DNA of 64,000 bases from Allomuricauda sp. (GTDB taxonomy: Bacteria > Bacteroidota > Bacteroidia > Flavobacteriales > Flavobacteriaceae), in assembly GCA_003712125.1 (NCBI GenBank), contig RHLF01000002.1, forward strand, positions 186,001 to 250,000. The letters run 5' to 3'. The translations under genes were made by a program, and so were the position numbers. This document shows, piece by piece, positions 54,338 through 62,180 of this stretch. The notes under the pieces are model-generated. The model was not told the origin of the DNA and searched no databases. It saw only the letters and a list, made by a program, of their open reading frames with translations. Each line of letters starts with the position of its first letter. The stretch's first letter is position 1.

Positions 54338-55102
54338 ATGAAACATTATTTCCTTTCTATGATTTGCGGCATCCTGTTATTGGGATGTTCATCAAACCAA
54401 GCCGAACTTATTTTCGCTGAAGAGTTTGACGCGCCAGCATTGAATGAAGAAATCTGGAGTATTGAACTTGGTGATGGTTGTCCAGATTTATGCGGTTGGG
54501 GGAACAACGAACCGCAAATCTATACGAATGAAAATCATATGTTGGAAGATGGGTTTTTGACGATCAGGGCAAAACATGAAAATGATGGCTATACGTCGAC
54601 AAGAATTACCACAAAGGACAAATTTGAATTTAAATATGGGAAAATTGAAGCCCGCATAAAGTTGCCTGTGGGCAATGGGGTGTGGCCTGCCTTCTGGATG
54701 CTGGGAAGTAATATTGATGAGGTGGGTTGGCCAAAATCGGGTGAGATTGATATCATGGAATACGTAGGTAAGGAACCCAATCAAATATTCACTTCCTTAC
54801 ATACCCAGTCAAGTCATGGCAATACCATCAATACCCGAAAGATGGTTATCGACAATATTGAAGACGGTTTTCATATATATACCGCCGATTGGTCTGAGGA
54901 TAAAATCGAATTTGCCATCGATGGCGAGGTAACCTATACCTATAGCCCAGACCTTAAGAATGAAGATACTTGGCCCTTTGACCAACCTTTTTATGTACTG
55001 GTCAACCTCGCTATTGGAGGTCATTTTGGTGGCGATGATATCGATAATTCAATTTTTCCGCAAGAATTTGTAATTGATTATATCAGGGTTTATAAAAACT
55101 GA
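54338..55102 (+). CDS. GH16 lipoprotein (endo-beta-1,3-glucanase-like)
   Basis: A compact 254-residue GH16 enzyme. The frame extends to 54218 inside the upstream gene, but the ATG at 54338 starts MKHYFLSMICGILLLGCSSNQ, a lipoprotein signal. The catalytic block is GEIDIMEYVG, giving Glu136, Asp138 and Glu141. RLKI-type strands RITTKDKFEFKYGKIEARIKLPVGNGVWPAFWMLG match laminarinase-type GH16, and the C-terminus IDYIRVYKN is typical. Unlike the large GH16 in this locus it has no added domains. It is the last gene of the locus and probably cotranscribed with the GPH carrier (61-base gap). Confidence 0.9.
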   Translation: MKHYFLSMICGILLLGCSSNQAELIFAEEFDAPALNEEIWSIELGDGCPDLCGWGNNEPQIYTNENHMLEDGFLTIRAKHENDGYTSTRITTKDKFEFKYGKIEARIKLPVGNGVWPAFWMLGSNIDEVGWPKSGEIDIMEYVGKEPNQIFTSLHTQSSHGNTINTRKMVIDNIEDGFHIYTADWSEDKIEFAIDGEVTYTYSPDLKNEDTWPFDQPFYVLVNLAIGGHFGGDDIDNSIFPQEFVIDYIRVYKN

Positions 55103-55198
55103 TGTTGAAATTGTTTGCGTGCGGCAATAGGTTACTTGCCTAATTCAAATACCTTTGTAACACTTCGGTAAAACCAATTTGATAGCTTCAGGGTTGAT

Positions 55199-55834
55199 AT
55201 GAGTGAGTTTTTTAAGGCAGAACTTAAGGATAAGTTTTTAAGATACGCATCAGAGCGGGAAGACTATTTTGAAACCCGATTGCTCTACGATGAGTATTTG
55301 CGGCCCAATTATAGTCTAGCCTATGTAGAAAGGCTCATTAAGGAGATTATTGATCATGAGCCAGAACTCTTGGATATCATGAGTGGCAACGGGATCAAAA
55401 TCTTTATGCTTTCTGCTACGGCCTTAACGGAAGATTTTTTGGAGGAGGGTGGATTTACCCAACTTTATGTACGGGAAGAGGAAAAATGGGATGCCTTTTT
55501 AGAACAACTGTCGGATAGCAAGAAACTTTCTCGTGAAGAAAAGGTGCATTTGGGAAGAACAAACAAAGCGCCCCAAAAGAAAGAACGCATTTTGTTGAAA
55601 CTCTTGATAGGGGCCGTTGCAGTTAGTTTCCTATTTACGGTTTTTAGTTTGGTCAAAGGCATCTTTTTTAAAGAGGAATATGTGACCAATGACCAATTGA
55701 CAAAGGCCTTGGAGAAAATTCAATCAGAAGAAGCTAAGGAAGAGGATCTTTTCAGTACCGTCGAAGCTCAGGCTGCACAAGACACGCTTCTAGGCGCCAA
55801 TGAAGTCGATTTGACCGAAACGGGCAACCCATAA
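55199..55834 (+). CDS. Hypothetical single-span protein
   Basis: A 211-residue protein. I do not recognise a named family. The N-terminal 125 residues are helical and charged (LKDKFLRYASEREDYFETRLLYDEYLRP and KEIIDHEPELLDIMSGNG), followed by KKERILLKLLIGAVAVSFLFTVFSLVKGIFF, a single membrane span near residues 134-155, and an acidic C-terminal tail with EEAKEEDLFSTVEAQ. The tail would be outside. It converges on the lipocalin-like gene, with a one-base gap. Confidence 0.68.
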   Translation: MSEFFKAELKDKFLRYASEREDYFETRLLYDEYLRPNYSLAYVERLIKEIIDHEPELLDIMSGNGIKIFMLSATALTEDFLEEGGFTQLYVREEEKWDAFLEQLSDSKKLSREEKVHLGRTNKAPQKKERILLKLLIGAVAVSFLFTVFSLVKGIFFKEEYVTNDQLTKALEKIQSEEAKEEDLFSTVEAQAAQDTLLGANEVDLTETGNP

Positions 55835-56308
55835 TTATTGCCGCTCGTAAACCAAACTTTGTAGCCCAGGCAATTCATTGCCAATGGGCAAGGTCAAACG
55901 ACTTCCGTCAAACAAAAAGGTAGCCAAAAAATCGCCACTCAAAAAAAGTGAAGAGCCTGAGAATCCCCAAGTACCCGATCTGTTGATAACCGGTGAACAG
56001 GAAACGTTGTACAGGTTTCCGGTAATGGGCGATATAAATGACGGAAAGACCCCTGATGAAGACCAGTTATTATCTGCTGTAAGGGTCAACGTATCCCTAA
56101 GACAATCTACCTCGGTAAGTAAATTTGAGGTGGTGGATCCATCATTGTTCGTATCTATGGCTGCGCTTATATTGATTTCGGTGAGTACCCAAGTACCGAC
56201 TAGGGCAGCCCCTGGGTCACCCCCACCATCACCTGAATCATCGCTGGAGCAAGAAATTGAAACGCTGGCAATCGTAACAAACAAAACAAATAACCGTGGG
56301 AATTTCAT
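55835..56308 (-). CDS. Lipocalin-like lipoprotein
   Basis: A 157-residue lipoprotein: MKFPRLFVLFVTIASVSISCSSDDSGD (Cys20 lipidated), then LVGTWVLTEINI and the pattern CLRDTLTLTADNNWSSSGV, SGTWGFSGSSLFLSGD. The GTW start and the repeating short strands with LxL turns suggest a lipocalin-like (Lipocalin_4-type) fold common in Bacteroidota. The ligand is unknown. It lies just 3' of a tRNA-Arg gene on the same strand but has its own terminator boundary upstream. Confidence 0.75.
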   Translation of the reverse strand: MKFPRLFVLFVTIASVSISCSSDDSGDGGGDPGAALVGTWVLTEINISAAIDTNNDGSTTSNLLTEVDCLRDTLTLTADNNWSSSGVFPSFISPITGNLYNVSCSPVINRSGTWGFSGSSLFLSGDFLATFLFDGSRLTLPIGNELPGLQSLVYERQ

Positions 56309-56434
56309 ATCATTTTTTTTTCTAAGGTACGTTTTTTAGGAATAAGTAAGAGGCGATGCAACGGTGCTGCCCTTGTCGGAATGGCTTTGACAATGCATAC
56401 AGAGCTCCGCTTTGAAAATAGCCAAAAAAAAAAA

Positions 56435-56462
56435 AACGCTCAAGGAACCTTGGCGTTTTTTC
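56435..56462 (-). terminator. Terminator after tRNA-Arg
   Basis: AACGCTCAAGG (56435-56445) and CCTTGGCGTT (56448-56457) form a stem with a very small loop; on the minus strand it is followed by a long T tract (56434-56424). Confidence 0.7.
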
Positions 56463-56481
56463 TTATTGAACTATTTATTCG

Positions 56482-56555
56482 TGACCTCGGCAGGATTCAA
56501 ACCTGCAACCTTCTGAGCCGTAATCAGATGCGCTATTCAGTTGCGCCACGAGGCC
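56482..56555 (-). tRNA. tRNA-Arg (anticodon ACG)
   Basis: Read on the minus strand, a 74-base cloverleaf with acceptor stem GGCCTCG/CGAGGTC, anticodon stem TCTGA/TCAGA with loop TTACGGC (anticodon ACG, Arg), and T-arm with TTTGAAT loop. No CCA is encoded. Confidence 0.93.
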
Positions 56556-56570
56556 GTTTAAACAGGGGTG

Positions 56571-56600
56571 CAAATATATTTCTTTTTAAATTTACGACAA
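56571..56600 (-). promoter_or_regulatory. tRNA-Arg promoter (TTG-N19-TATATTTG)
   Basis: On the minus strand TTG (56600-56598) is 19 bases from a perfect TATATTTG (56578-56571), placing the start point just upstream of the tRNA. Confidence 0.7.
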
Positions 56601-56619
56601 AACCTCATAAACCTTTTAC

Positions 56620-57132
56620 ATGAATTTAGGGGACTATATTCGCGATGTACCTGATTTTCCTGAACGCGGGGTTGTTTTCAAGGATATTACCCCATTACTG
56701 AAAGACCCCGAGGCGCTAAAGGCCACTGCAGGTGCCCTTTTTGAAATGGTCAAGGGTTCTAACATCCAAAAGGTGGTTGGTGTAGATAGCCGAGGCTTTA
56801 TTTTCGCACCCATGCTCGCAGAGCGCTTAAATGCAGGATTTGTACCCGTTCGAAAGGTCGGGAAACTACCTTACAAAACGGTTTCACAGTCATATGACCT
56901 TGAATATGGTTCGGATACCCTTGAAGTTCACTTAGATGGTATTGAACAAGGGGAACAGGTGTTGGTTCATGACGATGTTTTGGCCACTGGGGGCACTGCC
57001 AGTGCGGTTTGTAAACTCGTGGAGCAACTGGGTGGGGTAGTGGTGCAGTGCAACTTTTTGATTGAGCTGCAGTTTTTAAACGGTCGTAGCAATCTTCCCG
57101 ATTACACTATTTCATCCTTATTGACCTATTGA
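56620..57132 (+). CDS. apt: Adenine phosphoribosyltransferase
   Basis: Apt joins adenine and PRPP to AMP in purine salvage. The 170-residue protein starts MNLGDYIRDVPDFPERGVVFKDITPLLKDP. The PRPP-binding loop is VLVHDDVLATGGTASAVC, with FIFAPMLAERLNAGFVPVRKVGKLPYK upstream as the adenine-side flexible loop. It is a single gene, with a weak hairpin after it and a divergent tRNA-Arg promoter just upstream, so a short shared regulatory gap separates the two. Confidence 0.95.
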   Translation: MNLGDYIRDVPDFPERGVVFKDITPLLKDPEALKATAGALFEMVKGSNIQKVVGVDSRGFIFAPMLAERLNAGFVPVRKVGKLPYKTVSQSYDLEYGSDTLEVHLDGIEQGEQVLVHDDVLATGGTASAVCKLVEQLGGVVVQCNFLIELQFLNGRSNLPDYTISSLLTY

Positions 57133-57198
57133 TCTATTGACCAATAGCACGAACCGTAACAAAATAACGCCAAGCTATTATGGCCAATTGCAATTTAG

Positions 57199-57227
57199 AC
57201 GCCTTTGAAAGATCCAAGCGTTTTTTT
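57199..57227 (+). terminator. Possible weak terminator after apt
   Basis: The sequence around ACGCCTTTG and CCAAGCGT pairs imperfectly and is followed by seven T (57221-57227). It is weaker than other terminators in the window. Confidence 0.4.
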
Positions 57228-57700
57228 GAATAAGAGGGAAAAATGATTTTATTGACCTTGGCCAAAAACGTATACATTTTTAGGTATTTACATTTAGGGT
57301 AAAGGTACTAAAGTAGGCGAGATTACCTAAAGAAATATGGTCACGAGCATGATAAAAAGCGATAATAAGAATTTGACAATAGCGATCATAGTTTTTCGAA
57401 TTTTGATTGGATAAACTCCTGTTTTGAATTGAATCTTTTTCAATATAAAATGACCTTTGTCATGTTTCCAAGAAAATCGAAAGAAATTAATGAAATTAAA
57501 TACGAAATAGTAACTAAAAAAATACTATTAGTTACAATAAATAAGTGACTTCCTTGTTCAAATTTACATTTTGAAAGAATTAAACTCAATTTAGGTTGGG
57601 ATCCATAAGATTTGTAGGGGGTTTTTTAGGCAATTTTTGAAAACCAAGGGGCTTTTCGTTGAAAAAAAGGCCATTTTCGCCAATTTCGTTTGTGTGGATC

Positions 57701-57731
57701 AAAAAAAACCGACCTGAGGCAAGGTCGGTTT
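57701..57731 (-). terminator. Rho-independent terminator of the M56 gene
   Basis: AACCGACCT (57707-57715) and AGGTCGGTT (57722-57730) form a nine-base-pair stem; on the minus strand it is followed by a T-run of six beyond the stem (57706-57701). Confidence 0.85.
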
Positions 57732-57756
57732 TTGGTTACATTGAACGTATTCTGAA

Positions 57757-59466
57757 TCAGTTTTTCTTGGTTGTAATTTCTATAACACCATTTTTGGCTT
57801 TTTTGCCGTATTTCTTTGCAGCAGCTTTGCCTTTTCGTACATCAATGGTTGCGATGTTTTCAGGTTTTAGTTTTTTAAACTGCTTTTTTGAGACTTCTTT
57901 GCCATCTAGTATATAAAGTGGATCTCCCTCTCCATCACTGTCAACGAAAAAGAAGCCATTGCCTTCACTAGAAATAACTTCAATGTCAGCATCATCATCA
58001 GAATCTTTGAGAATAAAGACATTCTTGTCCTTACCCTTACCTTTCTTCATCCGTTTGACCTTTATTTTTTTCCCCTCATCCGATTCGAAAATAAAGTCGT
58101 TGCCTTCTTCAATATCAATATTCATGTCTTCCATTTCCTCTTCGGAAAGCTCCTTGCCATTAATGATTATTTTTTTGGCGCCATCGCTTTTGATAATAGT
58201 GATGTCTTCATGTTCTCCAATTTCATCAAGTCCGCTCCAAACGTTGACATGATCTCCATCTTCATGTATCTCAATGCGTTTGTGTCTTGCATTACCAAAG
58301 GAGATGGAATTGGATTCATTGTCAATGAATACCATAATCGGTTTAATGGCTTCATTGGAATTTGAATTGTAATTCCCGCTAAATTTTCCACCATCTTCAC
58401 TCTTGGCGTTGATCTGCATGGATATATCAATAATCTCCCTATCATCGTTTCTGGCCACCGTATAGCTGAAATCAATATTATCCTTGGCCAAATCTTTTTT
58501 CATTTGATCCAGCTCATCGTTTGAAGTGTCCTTATTAATGACCAGTCGGACCGAGTTGCCCTCTTCCAAATTTGCGGGTGCCATCTCCTCTATGGGTGTG
58601 GGCTGTTCATAAATAGTTTTGGTGTTGAAGGCCATCATAAAAAGGGCGAGAGCCGGTATGACCAACAAAAATTTAAGTGTATTCATTTTTTTTGATTGAT
58701 TTTGATTTAACATGACTATTCGTTTTTTAATTAATGAATTGTAAAATGGGTTTGTAATTGCAAATTTTTCGGCCCCGACGGTTTGCCGTAGCATCAAATA
58801 TTGATAGTGTTTTTTATCCTTTACCTGTTGTAGGGCAACGTGATCGGCTAAAAACTCGAGATTTTGTTTGATATAGCGTCGGTACAGCCAAACGAGCGGA
58901 TTGAACCAAAATACGATGCATACCACCTGGATAAATAATACATCTATGCTGTGATGTTGTCTGGCGTGGGCCTTTTCGTGAACAAGGATGGCATGAAGTT
59001 CTTCGGCATCAAATTGTTCAGGACAGTAAAATATATTCTTGAAAAAGGAAAAGGGTGATAACTGCTTTTTTGCATGTACGTGCCGAATATCATCTTCAAG
59101 AATAACGTCGCTTTTCAATTTTAAAGCTTTGATTTTCCATAAATGTTGGGCGAACCTGATATAAAAATAGATGAACCCCACGATATAAATTACAGGCAAT
59201 GCGACCATCCAATCGAATTGGCTAAGTTCGGTCTGTGCGGCAGTCTCAACAATGGTGAAATCGCCATAGGCTAACAGGGCATCGGGCGTCTGCACAGTTT
59301 TGGTCAACTGAAAAAATGGCAAAAACAGGGATATCAATATTCCGCCGATCAGGTACAACCTATTTGAGGTGTAAAAAGTCTCTTTTCGCAGAAAAATCAA
59401 ATAAGAGACCAAGAACAGCAACAATAGGGCAGATGATTTTGCGAGGTGAATGAGAATAGGCTCCAT
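57757..59466 (-). CDS. M56 (BlaR1-like) metallopeptidase with TonB plug-like C-terminus
   Basis: A 569-residue inner-membrane protein. Three or four spans lie in the first part (for example LAKSSALLLLFLVSYLIFL). The zinc peptidase motif is HEKAH in AILVHEKAHARQHHSIDVLF, the HExxH of M56. A final span is near residues 265-285, in KFLLVIPALALFMMAF. The outer C-terminal part is acidic and Lys-rich, and its last 55 residues (DPLYILDGKEVSKKQF, ENIATIDVRKGKAAAKKYG, NGVIEITTK) match a TonB-dependent receptor plug motif. BlaR1 proteins sense a signal and cleave BlaI repressors; the signal here is unknown. It overlaps the BlaI-like gene by one base. Confidence 0.9.
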   Translation of the reverse strand: MEPILIHLAKSSALLLLFLVSYLIFLRKETFYTSNRLYLIGGILISLFLPFFQLTKTVQTPDALLAYGDFTIVETAAQTELSQFDWMVALPVIYIVGFIYFYIRFAQHLWKIKALKLKSDVILEDDIRHVHAKKQLSPFSFFKNIFYCPEQFDAEELHAILVHEKAHARQHHSIDVLFIQVVCIVFWFNPLVWLYRRYIKQNLEFLADHVALQQVKDKKHYQYLMLRQTVGAEKFAITNPFYNSLIKKRIVMLNQNQSKKMNTLKFLLVIPALALFMMAFNTKTIYEQPTPIEEMAPANLEEGNSVRLVINKDTSNDELDQMKKDLAKDNIDFSYTVARNDDREIIDISMQINAKSEDGGKFSGNYNSNSNEAIKPIMVFIDNESNSISFGNARHKRIEIHEDGDHVNVWSGLDEIGEHEDITIIKSDGAKKIIINGKELSEEEMEDMNIDIEEGNDFIFESDEGKKIKVKRMKKGKGKDKNVFILKDSDDDADIEVISSEGNGFFFVDSDGEGDPLYILDGKEVSKKQFKKLKPENIATIDVRKGKAAAKKYGKKAKNGVIEITTKKN

Positions 59467-59825
59467 TAGTTTTTCTTTTCGATTAGATCAATGATTTCTT
59501 TAAGTTCGGCCACTGATATTTTTTCTTCCTTGGCAAAGTGCGAGACCAACGATTTATAAGAATCATCATAGTAATCGGCAATGGCAGAATTCACAAACTT
59601 TTTGCGGTAATCCTCTTTGGTTACCAAAGGAAAGTAACGGTGCGTATTGCCAAAGGCCTCATGGTCAACAAATCCCTTTTCCTCGAGGTTCCTCACAATC
59701 GTGGATAGGGTATTGTAATGGGGTTTCTCACCCTTAATCTCATGTAAAATTTCTTTGACGAAAGCCTTGTCAAGGTGCCAAAGAATTTTCATGACTTCTT
59801 CTTCTTTGTTCGTTAGTCTTTGCAC
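59466..59825 (-). CDS. BlaI/MecI/CopY family repressor
   Basis: A 119-residue winged-helix repressor, MQRLTNKEEEVMKILWHLDKAFVKEILHEIKGE, followed by PHYNTLSTIVRNLEEKGFVDHEAFGNTHRYFPLV, the DNA-recognition helix pattern T-x-x-T-x-x-R-N-L-x-x-K-G of the BlaI family. It should dimerise through its C-terminal helices, bind palindromes and be inactivated when the M56 partner cleaves it. The palindromes at 59851-59900 overlap its promoter, supporting autorepression. It is upstream of and overlaps the M56 gene by one base. Confidence 0.93.
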   Translation of the reverse strand: MQRLTNKEEEVMKILWHLDKAFVKEILHEIKGEKPHYNTLSTIVRNLEEKGFVDHEAFGNTHRYFPLVTKEDYRKKFVNSAIADYYDDSYKSLVSHFAKEEKISVAELKEIIDLIEKKN

Positions 59826-59844
59826 AATTTTAAATTTAATGGTC

Positions 59845-59875
59845 CAAACATAGTACTATGCATTTAGTTATACAA
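59845..59875 (-). promoter_or_regulatory. blaI promoter (TTG-N20-TATGTTTG)
   Basis: On the minus strand TTG (59875-59873) and TATGTTTG (59852-59845) are 20 bases apart. The -33 lies inside the TAGTT-AACTA palindrome and the -7 borders TAGTACTA, so repressor binding would block the promoter. Confidence 0.62.
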
Positions 59876-59900
59876 CTATTTTTATAGTTATTTAACTATA
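59851..59900. promoter_or_regulatory. Phased palindromic operators of the BlaI-like repressor
   Basis: Three palindromes stand in the divergent gap: TAGTACTA (59851-59858), TAGTT-ATAC-AACTA (59865-59878) and TATAGTTA-TT-TAACTATA (59883-59900). The centres of the last two are 20 bases apart, two helical turns, so bound dimers would face the same side. Confidence 0.6.
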
Positions 59901-59922
59901 TTTTTAGTTTTATGTTTAAAAA

Positions 59923-59951
59923 TTGGAACTCGATATCTTCTTCTATATTTG
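59923..59951 (+). promoter_or_regulatory. Antiporter promoter (TTG-N18-TATATTTG)
   Basis: TTG at 59923-59925 is 18 bases from a perfect TATATTTG at 59944-59951. Its presence argues that the antiporter starts downstream of the -7 box, at TTG 59967. Confidence 0.55.
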
Positions 59952-59966
59952 CTTCAAATTCACATT

Positions 59967-60908
59967 TTGACCGATATTCTTTTCATCATTTTAGGGTTGG
60001 TTTTATTAATTGCCGGTGGTAATTGGCTGCTAAAAGCGGCCGTTGCCCTTTCGTTGCGATTGGCGATTCCTAAAATTATAATAGGTATGACCATAGTTTC
60101 GTTGGCAACTTCAGCCCCCGAGCTCATCGTGAGTATCAAAGCGGCTTTGGATGGTTTTCCTGATTTGGCTTTGGGTAATGTTGTGGGGTCCAATATCGCA
60201 AATCTTGGTCTGGTGTTGGCGGTAACCGTATTGATGGGAAGTATTGAGGTGCGGAAGTCCTTTTATACTACCGATTGGCCTGTGATGATTGTGGCATCTT
60301 TGTTATTCGTTGGGTTTATTTATTTTGACGGTACCCTGCAACGTTATGAAGGTGGTATTATGGTTATAGCCCTTGTAGCATTCCTTGTTTACTTGTTGCG
60401 ATTTCAAAAGAAGGATGCGGTAGTTGACGAACTTCCTGAAGACGATGTGCCCTTGGCGCTTTCAAAAACCTTACTTTTTCTAATTATTGGAGGCCTGGGT
60501 CTCTGGGGTGGTTCAGAGTTGTTGATAGATGGTGCTGTTGGGTTGGCCACCAATTTTGGGGTTAGTGATCGCATCATCGGTATAACAGTCGTTTCGATTG
60601 GGACCAGTATTCCAGAATTGGCCGCATCGGTTATTGCTGTATTGAAGAAAGAAAAGGCCATATCGTTGGGTAATCTTATCGGCTCAAACATATTCAACTT
60701 GCTGGCAGTTTTGGGGATCACCTCTTTGATTACCCCTATCAATGTTATGGATCAGGGCTTGCTGGCAACCGATGTGTGGTGGATGTTGGGTATTTCGTTT
60801 TTGATATTACCTCTTGTTTTCTTTCCAAAAGGGCTTCGATTGGGCTGGCGTGATGGGGTAGTGCTGCTATTGTGCTATGTGGTTTTTGTATACCTGACCA
60901 TCACATAA
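59967..60908 (+). CDS. Calcium/sodium antiporter family protein (CaCA, YrbG-like)
   Basis: An inner-membrane exchanger of about 313 residues with around ten spans. The two alpha-repeats of the CaCA family are clear: GMTIVSLATSAPELIVSIKAAL with ALGNVVGSNIANLGLVL, and GITVVSIGTSIPELAASVIAVL with LGNLIGSNIFNLLAVLG. An acidic/Lys loop (KKDAVVDELPEDDVP) lies between halves. The open frame begins at TTG 59949, but that codon is part of the -7 box; the in-frame TTG at 59967 (MTDILFIILG) is preferred, and no earlier ATG exists. Whether it moves calcium or another cation is not shown. It is divergent from blaI-M56. Confidence 0.85.
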   Translation: MTDILFIILGLVLLIAGGNWLLKAAVALSLRLAIPKIIIGMTIVSLATSAPELIVSIKAALDGFPDLALGNVVGSNIANLGLVLAVTVLMGSIEVRKSFYTTDWPVMIVASLLFVGFIYFDGTLQRYEGGIMVIALVAFLVYLLRFQKKDAVVDELPEDDVPLALSKTLLFLIIGGLGLWGGSELLIDGAVGLATNFGVSDRIIGITVVSIGTSIPELAASVIAVLKKEKAISLGNLIGSNIFNLLAVLGITSLITPINVMDQGLLATDVWWMLGISFLILPLVFFPKGLRLGWRDGVVLLLCYVVFVYLTIT

Positions 60909-60936
60909 AAAAACCGCTTTCCTTTTGGAAAGCGGC
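60906..60936 (-). terminator. Terminator after the GSII gene
   Basis: CCGCTTTCC (60914-60922) and GGAAAGCGG (60927-60935) form a perfect nine-base-pair stem, followed on the minus strand by seven T. It lies between two convergent genes. Confidence 0.85.
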
Positions 60937-60961
60937 TTCAAAATAATCAACAACTAATTTA

Positions 60962-61972
60962 TTAAACCTTGGCAGACTTTACGGTTGTAATGATTCGTGC
61001 CGCAACTCTGTACGGGTCTGCATTTGAGGCAGGACGACGGTCTTCCAACCATCCTTTCCATCCGCTTTCAACGGTTGCAATTGGAATACGGATCGATGCG
61101 CCACGGTCAGAAACCCCATAACTGAATTCATTAATGGATTGGGTTTCATGTAAACCGGTCAAACGCTGGTCATTAAACTCACCGTATACCTCAATATGTT
61201 CTTTGGTTACAGGTCTGAAAGCCTCACAAATGGCATCATAAGTCTCTTTTTTACCTGCTTCTCTCAATACACTGTTTGAGAAATTGGCATGCATACCTGA
61301 ACCGTTCCAATCTCCTTTGATTGGTTTTGGATGGTACTCGATGTAGTACCCATATTCTTCAGTCAATCGGTCCAGCATATAACGCGCTACCCAGATCTGA
61401 TCACCTGCAGCTTTGGCGCCTTTGGCAAAAATTTGGAATTCCCACTGTCCTGAAGCAACCTCTTGATTGATACCTTCAAAGTTTAATCCCGCTTCAAGGC
61501 ACATGTCAGCATGACGCTCGACCAAATCCCTACCGTGGGTATTCTTCCCACCAACGGAACAATAGTACAATCCTTGAGGACCAGGATATCCACCCATTGG
61601 GAACCCTAGCGGCAACTGCGTTTCCGTATCCATGATAAAATACTCTTGCTCAAAACCGAACCAAAAGTCATCATTCTCATCGTCAATGGTAGCCCTTGAG
61701 TTTGATGCATGAGGTGTGCCGTCAGGGTTTAGTACTTCTGACATTACCAAATAACCATTATGTCTGGCTGGGTCTGGATAAATGGCAACTGGCTTTAAGA
61801 GACAGTCAGAAGAACCACCCTCGGCTTGTTGGGTAGAACTACCATCAAAAGACCACATGGGGCAGTCTTCTAATTTGCCACTAAAATCTTTTTCAATTTT
61901 GGTCTTGCTTCTCATATTGGCAGTTGGCGTATACCCATCTAACCATATGTACTCAAGTTTTGATTTGTTCAT
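60962..61972 (-). CDS. glnII: Type II glutamine synthetase (eukaryote-like GSII)
   Basis: Glutamine synthetase converts glutamate and ammonia to glutamine. This 336-residue protein is of the compact type II, like the eukaryotic and rhizobial GlnII rather than the long bacterial type I. It begins NKSKLEYIWLDGYTPTANMRSKTKI, with the beta-grasp part and WSFDGSSTQQAEGGSSDCLLKPVAIYPDPARHN, and continues FGFEQEYFIMD, GINQEVASGQWEFQI and GDWNGSGMHANFS; these bear the Glu and His metal and ammonia-site ligands. It is divergent from a type III enzyme. Its promoter is at 62013-62041. Confidence 0.95.
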   Translation of the reverse strand: MNKSKLEYIWLDGYTPTANMRSKTKIEKDFSGKLEDCPMWSFDGSSTQQAEGGSSDCLLKPVAIYPDPARHNGYLVMSEVLNPDGTPHASNSRATIDDENDDFWFGFEQEYFIMDTETQLPLGFPMGGYPGPQGLYYCSVGGKNTHGRDLVERHADMCLEAGLNFEGINQEVASGQWEFQIFAKGAKAAGDQIWVARYMLDRLTEEYGYYIEYHPKPIKGDWNGSGMHANFSNSVLREAGKKETYDAICEAFRPVTKEHIEVYGEFNDQRLTGLHETQSINEFSYGVSDRGASIRIPIATVESGWKGWLEDRRPASNADPYRVAARIITTVKSAKV

Positions 61973-62012
61973 AATTCCTGTAATTTTTGATTCTCAAATG
62001 CTAAAAGATGGA

Positions 62013-62041
62013 CAAAAATATATTTTTATGTATAATATCAA
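62013..62041 (-). promoter_or_regulatory. GSII promoter (TTG-N18-TATTTTTG)
   Basis: On the minus strand TTG (62041-62039) is 18 bases from a perfect TATTTTTG (62020-62013), 41 bases before the GSII ATG. Confidence 0.6.
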
Positions 62042-62086
62042 TCGATTTATAGGGTTAAATACACAGAAATATCGATATATTTTTCA

Positions 62087-62110
62087 ACACCCCTGTTGAT
62101 AAGGGGGTGT
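62087..62110. repeat. Inverted repeat between the divergent glutamine synthetase genes
   Basis: ACACCCC (62087-62093) and GGGGTGT (62104-62110) are perfect inverse copies about a ten-base spacer. It stands out as GC-rich in an AT-rich gap and could be a hairpin or regulator site. Confidence 0.45.
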
Positions 62111-62180
62111 ATTGTGTAAAAAACAATATTTTTCATTTATTTTGTCAAATTGTTAATTCTGACCATAAAAAAAGAAGATA

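Larger units (their letters stand above)
57133..57756 (+). other. apt-M56 intergenic region of about 620 bases, no gene found
   Basis: The region is AT-rich and has no frame longer than a shadow on either strand. It holds one weak apt terminator and a clear hairpin near its right end. I see no tRNA, repeat or small protein with a credible start. Confidence 0.5.

Noticed and set aside
41218-55102. A possible SusC/SusD pair or TonB-dependent receptor in the glucan locus
   Set aside because: Every large frame in this stretch is accounted for by the regulator, GH16, GH17, phosphorylase and MFS genes; none resembles a TonB-dependent receptor or SusD.
55878-56339. A 153-residue plus-strand frame opposite the lipocalin-like gene
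   Set aside because: The minus-strand gene has a proper lipoprotein signal and family-like motifs; the plus-strand frame has none.
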